Source: a virus. Taken from it: DNA of 21,610 bases. Each line of letters begins with the position of its first letter. The stretch's first letter is position 1. A program made the position numbers and the translations under genes. Under the pieces are notes generated by a model. That model was not told the origin of the DNA. It worked only from the letters and a program-made list of their open reading frames with translations, and searched no databases. Of the stretch, positions 8,045 through 13,970 are shown piece by piece. The DNA is taken from IMG/VR virus record IMGVR_UViG_3300031599_000046, positions 1 to 21,610 of that record; one strand, written 5' to 3'.

Positions 8045-8344
8045 ATGAATGATTTTATCTTAAAACCTCAATGCCATAAACGAGAAAAAACTATACTATC
8101 TAAAGGTGCTGCATATGTATCTACAGGGCATCTACTTCCATGTTGCTGGTGCGATAGTTTAGATCCAAAAAAAATAGAAGAATTTAGAAAGCTTGGTTTT
8201 TTCTTTGAAGATTTAAAAGTTGAAAAAAATGACACAATTGAAGATATACTTATGTCTGACGTTTGGATCAACTTTCATAGAACACTTATAGAGAAACCAG
8301 AAGAAGCACCTTCTACTTGCAAGAAAAACTGCTCGAATGAATAA
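8045..8344 (+). CDS. Stand-alone SPASM-like cysteine-cluster protein, 99 aa
   Basis: A small protein with six cysteines at C10, C33, C34, C36, C92 and C96. The arrangement C10...G28-x4-C33 followed by a closing C92-x3-C96 resembles the SPASM/auxiliary iron-sulfur domain that normally sits at the C-terminus of radical SAM enzymes. The text also fits this family: GAAYVSTGHLLPCCWCD, a helix with 'IEDILMSDVWINFHRTL', then the closing APSTCKKNCS. It overlaps the radical SAM gene by 8 nt, so the two were probably one enzyme split in two, or form a complex. The frame can be extended back to 7898, but that would run through the divergent promoters and the oppositely oriented gene, so the ATG at 8045 is preferred. 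No Shine-Dalgarno precedes it. An auxiliary-cluster or substrate-binding role is inference. Confidence 0.65.
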   Translation: MNDFILKPQCHKREKTILSKGAAYVSTGHLLPCCWCDSLDPKKIEEFRKLGFFFEDLKVEKNDTIEDILMSDVWINFHRTLIEKPEEAPSTCKKNCSNE

Positions 8345-9047
8345 TTTTAATAAGTTATATAGTTCATATATAGAAGAACAAAAAAAAGCAGTTTTTAATA
8401 TCGAAACTACATCTAGATGTAGGCTTCAGTGTCCGTTTTGTCAAAGGCAAAGAAAAGGAGGTAAAGAAAAAGTAAAACTAGCTGGCGAAATGTCGTATGA
8501 AGATATGAGAAAAATTTATAATTTTACTACAAGGATGAATTTTTGTGGACAAATTAGTGATCCGATTTATCATACAGATTTCTTAAAAATACTAGAAATA
8601 AAGAAAAACGAATATCCGAATAATATAATGAGCATAAGAACTAATGGTTCCGGAAAGAAGTTAAGTTGGTGGGAAGCCGCGTACAATCTTTGTGATAAAA
8701 CAACTATATGGACATTTGGTTTAGATGGAGCAAGTCAAAAAACTGCAAATATATATCGAATAGGCACAAACTTTAATGAAATTTTTAAAGCCATGATTAT
8801 TGGAACAAAAAATAAAATACCTATAGAATGGCAATTTATTTTATTTAAACATAATGAGCATGAACTTGAACTGGCTAAAAACCTTTGTAATGAAAACGGA
8901 ATAACTTTAGTTGTTATTTATTCACAGAGATGGCCAAAAGAAAAAAAACATCTTGGAATAAATAAGTCAATTACTCAAATTAAAGAAGAAATTAAAACAC
9001 AACAAATACCAGTGCAAAAATATGGAAAAATATATTTTAACAAATAG
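8337..9047 (+). CDS. Radical SAM enzyme, 236 aa
   Basis: The motif C28-x3-C32-x2-C35 within NIETTSRCRLQCPFCQRQ is the canonical radical SAM [4Fe-4S] site, which cleaves S-adenosylmethionine to a 5'-deoxyadenosyl radical. Downstream, FCGQISDP (69-76) sits where the SAM-binding GGE-type motif is expected, followed by SIRTNG (99-104) and FGLDGAS (127-133), all normal for the barrel. The protein is short and ends soon after the barrel; it lacks a C-terminal SPASM domain, which is supplied by the overlapping upstream gene. The start ATG lies inside the last codons of that gene (8 nt overlap). The substrate is not recognisable: peptide or sugar modification are both plausible. Next to glycosyltransferases in a virion region, modification of virion protein or surface glycan is my inference. 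Confidence 0.85.
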   Translation: MNNFNKLYSSYIEEQKKAVFNIETTSRCRLQCPFCQRQRKGGKEKVKLAGEMSYEDMRKIYNFTTRMNFCGQISDPIYHTDFLKILEIKKNEYPNNIMSIRTNGSGKKLSWWEAAYNLCDKTTIWTFGLDGASQKTANIYRIGTNFNEIFKAMIIGTKNKIPIEWQFILFKHNEHELELAKNLCNENGITLVVIYSQRWPKEKKHLGINKSITQIKEEIKTQQIPVQKYGKIYFNK

Positions 9048-9059
9048 AAGATTAACAAG

Positions 9060-9779
9060 ATGGAAATAATATGTTTAAAGTGGGGTGACAAATTTAGTCA
9101 TGAACATGTAAATCGTTTATATAAAATGGTTAAAAAGAATTTTGATCATGAATTTAACTTTGTATGTTATACAGAAAACTCTACATTAATTAATAAAGAA
9201 ATAGAAATACGTAGATTAAATTCAGAATACGACTTAGAGAAATGGTGGTGGAAACTTACATTATTTGAGAAGCCAACTGATAAACCTACAATGTTTTTAG
9301 ATTTAGATGTTGTAATTCAACATAATATAACTCATTATATAAATTATTGTAAAGATAATAAGATATGCACGATTAAAGCCTATTGGAAGCCACATGCTCA
9401 TAACTTAAAACCAGTCGCACCTGGGTATAATATGGATTTAAATTCTTCTGTTATAATTTGGAAAGGTGATTGTACACACGTGTGGAATGAATTCTATGAC
9501 CAATGTGATTACTTAATGTGTAAATATCAAGGAATAGATTCGTATTTATATTTTCACCATAAAAATATACTTGAATTTTTTCCTAGGAATGAAATATATT
9601 CTAGGTTACATGGAATGGATGAAGAAAGAATGTGGTGGCATGGGCCTAAAGTTCCTTTGTTTTATGATCCGTTATATAGCATTTGTATTTTTAACAAATG
9701 GAAGATGGATAAAAAATGGGGTGGCCCAGGAATTGAAGATGACGCATATGATGGATTTGAAAAGTATTGGAATGATTAA
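9060..9779 (+). CDS. GT-A-fold glycosyltransferase, 239 aa
   Basis: The N-terminus MEIICLKWGDKFSHEHVNRL and 'FNFVCYTEN' match a group of glycosyltransferases common in marine T4-like phages. The metal/nucleotide-sugar DxD motif is D81-L82-D83 within MFLDLDVVI. A preceding KWWWKLTLF (61-69) and a following LNSSVIIWKGD (127-137) are conserved positions in such GT-A enzymes. It would transfer a sugar from an NDP-sugar in the cytoplasm. No signal peptide or membrane segment is visible. It begins 12 nt after the radical SAM stop, and its own stop overlaps the next start (TAATG, 9777-9781). Donor and acceptor are unknown. Candidates are virion proteins, host lipopolysaccharide precursors and modified bases. 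There is no strong Shine-Dalgarno, so coupling to the upstream gene is likely. Confidence 0.8.
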   Translation: MEIICLKWGDKFSHEHVNRLYKMVKKNFDHEFNFVCYTENSTLINKEIEIRRLNSEYDLEKWWWKLTLFEKPTDKPTMFLDLDVVIQHNITHYINYCKDNKICTIKAYWKPHAHNLKPVAPGYNMDLNSSVIIWKGDCTHVWNEFYDQCDYLMCKYQGIDSYLYFHHKNILEFFPRNEIYSRLHGMDEERMWWHGPKVPLFYDPLYSICIFNKWKMDKKWGGPGIEDDAYDGFEKYWND

Positions 9780-10378
9780 TGGACAGTAGATATAGTGAAT
9801 GCTTAGGCTGGTTTTATAGAAGATACCCAGATAAAATAAAAGATTATATACAAAGTGTATCACCAAAACAAATTGCGTGTAAGCAATGGTTAGTAGATCA
9901 ATTAATTGAAATACCACATGATTTTAAAAACATTCATCTATATGGTGGCTGGTTTGGTTATCCTTTAATAGACGTGTTAAATAAACAATATAGTATTGAT
10001 ATTTTAACAAATATAGATTGTGATAAGTTTGCAACTTCAGTTTGTTTTAACTTTAAAAATTATTTTAATCATCATTTTGTAAAAACTTCAACACAAGATT
10101 TAGTAACAACTGGCGGAATATACAAAGAAGTTGATTTAGTAATTAACACTTCTAGTGAACATATGCCTGACTTACCTGAACTTATTAATAATAAATCATA
10201 TAATAAGTCTTGTGTTTTCGCTTTACAAAGTAACAACATGTTTCACTTAGATGAACATACTAATTGTGTAAACTCTCATGAAGAATTAGCTGAAAAAAGT
10301 GGACTTAATACTATATTATATTCTGGTAAATTAGATTTAGATAATTATGAAAGATATATGGTTATAGGTTTATTCTGA
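9779..10378 (+). CDS. SAM-dependent methyltransferase-like protein, 199 aa
   Basis: Rossmann-like pattern: NIHLYGGWFGYPLIDVL (51-67) in the place of the glycine-rich motif I, NIDCD (78-82) as the acidic ribose-binding end of strand 2, and DLVINTSSEHMPDL (119-132) as the motif IV region. After it comes VFALQSNNMFHLDEHTNCV (146-164), seen in related marine phage proteins annotated as methyltransferases. It would methylate an unknown small molecule, sugar or protein. It starts in a TAATG overlap with the glycosyltransferase stop, with GGA 7 nt upstream, and is the last gene of the plus island. Its end overlaps the end of the oppositely oriented oxygenase-like gene by 9 nt (10370-10378). The class assignment is by motif only; motif I is atypical (one GG pair). 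Confidence 0.6.
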   Translation: MDSRYSECLGWFYRRYPDKIKDYIQSVSPKQIACKQWLVDQLIEIPHDFKNIHLYGGWFGYPLIDVLNKQYSIDILTNIDCDKFATSVCFNFKNYFNHHFVKTSTQDLVTTGGIYKEVDLVINTSSEHMPDLPELINNKSYNKSCVFALQSNNMFHLDEHTNCVNSHEELAEKSGLNTILYSGKLDLDNYERYMVIGLF

Positions 10379-10984
10379 TTCTATATCTTCTATCATCATT
10401 TCCCAAAAGCTTTTATCTGGTATAACAAATCCTAATGTGAGTCTATCTTCATAGGCTCTTGCACAATGCCAATATAATTTATCCTTTTCTTCTAAAGATC
10501 CGTAATATCCTACCTTTGCTGTCCAACCAGGCGTATCATTCATAGTTACACTTGATAAACTCTTAGGGTCTTTATATTTAAAAAAACCTTTACCATTTTT
10601 TGTATATGAAAAAAGTATATTATATCCAGAAGCGTTATGATTATTATGCCAACCCATATATCCATTTTCAGGATAATACATTTTAACTGCACAATTTCGA
10701 GCACCTAATATACTACTGAACTGAATATCAACTTGTCTTATTTTTTCTCTTAATTCAATTGGAGTAGAATCAATTGTTGCTATATCAATACCATAAGCTT
10801 TTTCTGGATATCCTACATGAGTTTCTTTATTAACAGATTTAAAATAATCTTCTTCTGTATAATATTCTTCTTGATCAGCTTCACCTGCTAATTTAATAAC
10901 AGATTTATCTAAATTTTTAAACCAACTAGAAAAGTCATTTAGTAACAATAGTATTTCTTTATTTTTAATATTAATTACTTGCAT
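10370..10984 (-). CDS. 2-oxoglutarate/Fe(II) oxygenase-like protein with substituted metal ligand, 204 aa
   Basis: The double-stranded beta-helix signature is visible: YYPENGYMGWHNNHNASGY (103-121), NILFSYT, then KGFFKYKDP, GWTAKVG, and YWHCARAYEDRLTLGFVI (171-188). H113 and H173 fit the iron-binding histidines and R181, eight residues after H173, fits the 2-oxoglutarate arginine. The usual acidic residue of HxD/E is Asn here (H113-N114-N115), so the metal site is non-standard or the enzyme uses another ligand. It starts in a 1-nt overlap with the glycosyltransferase stop (TAATG at 10984), on the strand of the structural genes. If active it would hydroxylate a protein side chain or small molecule. 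Related HxN-type proteins are, as I recall, present in marine phages. Partner and substrate are unknown. Confidence 0.7.
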   Translation of the reverse strand: MQVINIKNKEILLLLNDFSSWFKNLDKSVIKLAGEADQEEYYTEEDYFKSVNKETHVGYPEKAYGIDIATIDSTPIELREKIRQVDIQFSSILGARNCAVKMYYPENGYMGWHNNHNASGYNILFSYTKNGKGFFKYKDPKSLSSVTMNDTPGWTAKVGYYGSLEEKDKLYWHCARAYEDRLTLGFVIPDKSFWEMMIEDIESE

Positions 10985-11685
10985 TAACTTCTCATACTTT
11001 GAGGTATAGGCTGGTGACCTATAACAATATCGTGGCCTTTAAGCTCTTGTTTATTATACACATGTACAAAATTCCATTTAACGTCTGGATCTGGAAAGTA
11101 TGATCTTTTAATTGCATAATCAGTTTTATTTTGTAACCACCAATATGTCCACATATCCCATGGTCTTAAATATTCTGGATAAAGATCAGTATTCCATTTC
11201 CATTTATCAGAATGTTGCTCGCAGTATAATAACCACCATTGTTTCATAAATTCTAAAGTGTGATCTTTATTGTTATATAAAAACAATCCGCAATGATCAG
11301 TTAATTCTCCGCCTTTAAATCTAGATTCAATAGATGCTGCATATCTTCGAGCTTTTGTTATAGTAATATCTGTATTATGATCATATTGATCAAAAATATA
11401 TTGTACATCGTCATGCTCTACCCATGTATCACAATCAATATAACATGTTAACTTATAAGGAGTTTTATCTAAAGCCCATAGTTTTGCTCTTACATGATAT
11501 GGAACATCTTTAGTAATTATATTATCAAATAATGATTTATCTTCTTCGCACACCCATTCTTTATGAGTGAATAAAGTAACATTACAATCAGGCCAATGAT
11601 CTTTTAAACTAGATGCAGAATATCTTGCTGCTACAATAAATTCTTTAGATTTACTTGCAACATAAACGAACCCGTTATTTGCCAT
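10984..11685 (-). CDS. GT-A-fold (GT8-like) glycosyltransferase, 233 aa
   Basis: The DxD motif is D84-C85-D86 within CYIDCDTWVE, after VRAKLWALDKTPYKLT (65-80), where R66 and K68 occupy the conserved basic positions before the DxD in GT8-like enzymes. The start (GFVYVASKSKEFIVAARYSA) and 'NVTLFTHKEW' form the usual first strands of the nucleotide-sugar domain. The C-terminus has IVIGHQPIP, a plausible metal-binding His. It differs clearly from the plus-strand glycosyltransferase, so the cassette carries two separate transferases, perhaps adding two sugars. Its start lies inside the last codons of the upstream gene (11 nt overlap) without a clear Shine-Dalgarno, and its stop is shared with the start of the oxygenase-like gene. 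Donor and acceptor cannot be read from the sequence. Confidence 0.75.
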   Translation of the reverse strand: MANNGFVYVASKSKEFIVAARYSASSLKDHWPDCNVTLFTHKEWVCEEDKSLFDNIITKDVPYHVRAKLWALDKTPYKLTCYIDCDTWVEHDDVQYIFDQYDHNTDITITKARRYAASIESRFKGGELTDHCGLFLYNNKDHTLEFMKQWWLLYCEQHSDKWKWNTDLYPEYLRPWDMWTYWWLQNKTDYAIKRSYFPDPDVKWNFVHVYNKQELKGHDIVIGHQPIPQSMRS

Positions 11686-12106
11686 GTTCTAATAATATCA
11701 ATGAAGAAGTAAATGCAATTACTTCGGTTAAGCTTTTTGCTTTTCTTATTTTAGATTTAAATTCTCTGTTTTTTGAAGTCTTAATTTCTTCAATCTCAAA
11801 TGCTTCAAGTTTAGCTGAAAAAAGAGCGTCAGTCTTCATTCGTTGTTTTTCATCTAATTTAAATTCATTTTTTTTATCGTGTTCTAATTTTACTTCTTTT
11901 AGCAATTCTTCAGTGTTTTTGTCAATTTCTTCAGAAGTATATATTTCAAAGATTTCTTTCCAATCTGGATTACTATCTTTTGTATCTGAAACAGCAGCTT
12001 CCATAACTGGACCGCCTTCATAATTAAATTGACATATAACTTGTGTTTTTTGTTGATTTCCCCAATAGGGATTTAGTATTTTTCGTGGAAGATCTTTGTA
12101 TTCCAT
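11675..12106 (-). CDS. Unassigned charged helical protein, 143 aa
   Basis: I do not recognise a family. The first ~50 residues contain MEYKDLPRKILNPYWGNQQK and 'GGPVMEAAVSDT'; the rest (from ~55) is a strongly charged, Lys/Glu-rich helical stretch with coiled-coil character, ending in a hydrophobic SLILLEHGK. The start is the ATG at 12106, because GGAG at 12113-12116 lies 6 nt upstream; a TTG at 12118 in the same frame is inside that site and is not used here. It lies between structural genes and the glycosyltransferase, whose start it overlaps by 11 nt. It could be a virion or assembly protein, or a helper of the enzymes. No membrane segment or signal is seen. Confidence 0.6.
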   Translation of the reverse strand: MEYKDLPRKILNPYWGNQQKTQVICQFNYEGGPVMEAAVSDTKDSNPDWKEIFEIYTSEEIDKNTEELLKEVKLEHDKKNEFKLDEKQRMKTDALFSAKLEAFEIEEIKTSKNREFKSKIRKAKSLTEVIAFTSSLILLEHGK

Positions 12107-12112
12107 AATAAA

Positions 12113-12116
12113 CTCC
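12113..12116 (-). promoter_or_regulatory. Shine-Dalgarno that fixes the start at 12106
   Basis: GGAG on the minus strand with 6-nt spacing to the ATG at 12106. It excludes the alternative TTG at 12118, which overlaps the site itself. Confidence 0.75.
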
Positions 12117-12125
12117 AATAATGTA

Positions 12126-13136
12126 TTAAGCGGTTCTCACCCATAAGTATTTAGTTGATATTGTTTGTTGACTGCTTTGTACAGTTAACCCTGTAAAATT
12201 TCCAGTAAAAAATCCTGTAAAAAATCCTGTAAATGATCCTGTAAAAAACTTTGTACGGCTGCCAGCAAAATTACCAAGGTTCGAACCAGTAAAGGCTTCG
12301 ATCCGAGCATAGCTAGCACTGAAAAATCCAGCAAATGTATTTGTAAAAGTTCCTTGAAAAGTATTAGAAAAAGCAGTTGAATAAGTTTGATTAGCTAATG
12401 CATAACGCGTATCTAAAAAAGCGCTTCCTGCAATGGCCCACGTTCCGCCAGAATCTGGTGCAGTAGCTTGAACTTTGTATTGCCCAACTCCTACTCTAAT
12501 TCTATTTTTTAATCTAGCTGTAAATTGCTTTATTTCAGTATCAGTCATTTCTTGTATAGTTTGAGTACTAAACTTAAGTGGTCTTACTGTTGTAGGTGTT
12601 GATGCTGGCTGAGATTTTCTCCATAATTTATATGTAGTATTTGTAGCATTTGAAAGTAAATTAGTAATAGTGCTTTTAGATACCCATGTTCCATCTGTTG
12701 GTGCAGAAGGTTGTAATTTATACATTCCTACACCAGAATTCACTAAGTTATTTTGAGTAGATGCAATGAAATCAGAATTAACATTTGTTGAAGGCATTCT
12801 TTTTAAATTAGTTGTACTATCAACCATTAATGGTCTAGTTGCTGCAGCAACACTTTCAGATGCTGATCGTAAATCTTGATAAAATGTATATGTTACTGTA
12901 GTTACACTAGTTCCTACTGGGTGTGCGCCAGGAGCAGCGCCTCCTCGAGTATCAGTAATAGTACCTATGTTTGTTAATCCAGTCGCATCTGAAGGATTAA
13001 CACTCAATGTTCCGGAACCTGTATCTGAAGAATAAAAATCTGTTAATAACACATGTTCTAAATAATCTTTATCAGTAGCAGACATCTCTTGTATAGTGCC
13101 ACCAGAGTTTGTTTGTTTAACAATAATATTAGCCAT
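12126..13136 (-). CDS. Virion structural protein with internal duplication and FTG repeats, 336 aa
   Basis: The N-terminal part (MANIIVKQTNSGGTIQEMSA) and a later TQTIQEMTDTEIKQF (from ~192) are related, as are GVGMYKLQPSAPTDGTW (~136) and GVGQYKVQATAPDSGGTW (~217), so the body is an internal duplication. The C-terminal ~75 residues are aromatic-Thr-Gly repeats ending in five FTG units (FFTG SFTG FFTG FFTG NFTG) and a closing STKYLWVRTA. Such F/Y-T-G repeats are found in structural proteins of marine T4-like phages and probably form a beta-solenoid-like stalk. GGAG 8 nt upstream supports the ATG at 13136, 3 bp after the preceding stop. Precise position in the virion is unknown; baseplate or fibre attachment is likely from its neighbours. 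Confidence 0.65.
   Translation of the reverse strand: MANIIVKQTNSGGTIQEMSATDKDYLEHVLLTDFYSSDTGSGTLSVNPSDATGLTNIGTITDTRGGAAPGAHPVGTSVTTVTYTFYQDLRSASESVAAATRPLMVDSTTNLKRMPSTNVNSDFIASTQNNLVNSGVGMYKLQPSAPTDGTWVSKSTITNLLSNATNTTYKLWRKSQPASTPTTVRPLKFSTQTIQEMTDTEIKQFTARLKNRIRVGVGQYKVQATAPDSGGTWAIAGSAFLDTRYALANQTYSTAFSNTFQGTFTNTFAGFFSASYARIEAFTGSNLGNFAGSRTKFFTGSFTGFFTGFFTGNFTGLTVQSSQQTISTKYLWVRTA
12190..12249. repeat. Five tandem 12-bp units encoding FTGx
   Basis: Five contiguous 12-bp units, plus-strand form CCTGTAAAAAAT with small variations, starting at 12190, 12202, 12214, 12226 and 12238. They encode the C-terminal (F/S/N)FTG steps of the 336-aa structural protein. Unit-number change by slippage would keep the frame. 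Confidence 0.85.
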
Positions 13137-13139
13137 TAA

Positions 13140-13769
13140 TTAAGCTCCAGCTCCATGAATAGTTTTCAATGTGTTGCCACTTACGTCTTTAATTAATAGC
13201 GTTGATAATGTTTTTAATTCAGCCGATCCTACAGCATCATTAGCCATTTTAGCTTCAGTCACATTATTATCTGCAATTAATGCAGTTGTAATTTGAAGAT
13301 TTGCAATGTGTTCAGTATCGATTGAAGCGTTAGTATAATGCTCTGAGTTTATTGCATTATCTTCTATTTTAGTTCCATCAACTGCATCAGCAGCTATTCT
13401 AGCAGTAGTAACTGCAAGATTTTCTAACATATCTGGATTAATAGTACCAGTTGGAATAAAGAATCTTCCTTGTGAAGAATCAAACCCTATACCATTTGCA
13501 CTATCTTTCTGAAAATTAGCTTTTATTGATGCACCAGATACACTTGTTTGTCTTGCTATTACATAATCAGAATCGATTAAATTTATAATATCTGCAGAAT
13601 CTGTTTTTTGTACGATATTATTTACATAGTTTAGTGCTTGCACTATATCTGAGTCAACTGACGCTCCAACATTAAGTTGGCCTAAATCACCTAAGTGAGT
13701 AGATATCGTGTTAGTTTTTGTAACTAGAGTTGATACTGGATCTGATAAATTTATTATAGTTTTAGCCAT
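13140..13769 (-). CDS. DS-rich virion structural protein, 209 aa
   Basis: The N-terminal third is helical (SDPVSTLVTKTNTISTHLGD) and contains SADIINLIDSDYVIARQTS, close to the DSDYIQLRQ module of the fibre genes. The middle has FDSSQGRFFIPTGTINPDML, and the C-terminal half is a run of short repeats (TTARIAADAVDGTKIEDNAI, then NSEHY, IANLQITTALIADNNVTEAK) typical of marine phage fibre shafts. It lacks a recognisable receptor tip. It overlaps the preceding 68-aa gene by 8 nt, with GAG about 7 nt upstream of the ATG. It is likely a short fibre or baseplate-associated protein; the family name is unknown to me. Confidence 0.6.
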   Translation of the reverse strand: MAKTIINLSDPVSTLVTKTNTISTHLGDLGQLNVGASVDSDIVQALNYVNNIVQKTDSADIINLIDSDYVIARQTSVSGASIKANFQKDSANGIGFDSSQGRFFIPTGTINPDMLENLAVTTARIAADAVDGTKIEDNAINSEHYTNASIDTEHIANLQITTALIADNNVTEAKMANDAVGSAELKTLSTLLIKDVSGNTLKTIHGAGA

Positions 13770-13968
13770 TTAATTTCTCTACAATCTGTGTTAAAATTTT
13801 TTTAATATCACTTACTTCATTCTTTAGTTCATCAATTTCGTTTTCTTTGTTTTTTCTATCGGCTTTTCTTTTTTGTGCTGCTTTTATTTCTTCTTTATTA
13901 GTATTCAATACTGCACCTGTTCTGTCTCTAACATAACCATGGTGACCTTCAACTTTTACATAACTCAT
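13762..13968 (-). CDS. Small coiled-coil protein, 68 aa
   Basis: The first 24 residues (MSYVKVEGHHGYVRDRTGAV) form a conserved-looking basic head that I have seen in small proteins of marine T4-like phages; residues ~26-66 are a charged coiled coil with heptad hydrophobics (ENEIDELKNEVSDIKKILTQ). It lies between a baseplate-type protein and the DS-rich 209-aa protein, overlapping the latter by 8 nt. A structural or assembly role, perhaps as a trimer or dimer linker, is inferred from the coiled coil and context. Length is too small for enzymatic assignment. Confidence 0.65.
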   Translation of the reverse strand: MSYVKVEGHHGYVRDRTGAVLNTNKEEIKAAQKRKADRKNKENEIDELKNEVSDIKKILTQIVEKLNG

Positions 13969-13970
13969 TA

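Noticed and set aside
9543-9550. Perfect late-promoter octamer on the minus strand inside the plus-strand glycosyltransferase
   Set aside because: It would drive antisense RNA only; such octamers are expected by chance several times in a window this AT-rich. The copies at 2017-2024 and 14477-14484 lie inside coding sequence and were left out for the same reason.
9571-9917. Alternative frames at 9571-9789 (plus) and 9672-9917 (minus)
   Set aside because: They overlap the well-supported glycosyltransferase and methyltransferase-like genes and show only low-complexity hydrophobic or aromatic sequence.
10351-10389. 8-bp inverted repeat (AAGATATA / TATATCTT) at the convergent junction as a terminator
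   Set aside because: The stem is almost all A:T, the loop is 23 nt, and no T-run follows on either strand; it is likely chance.
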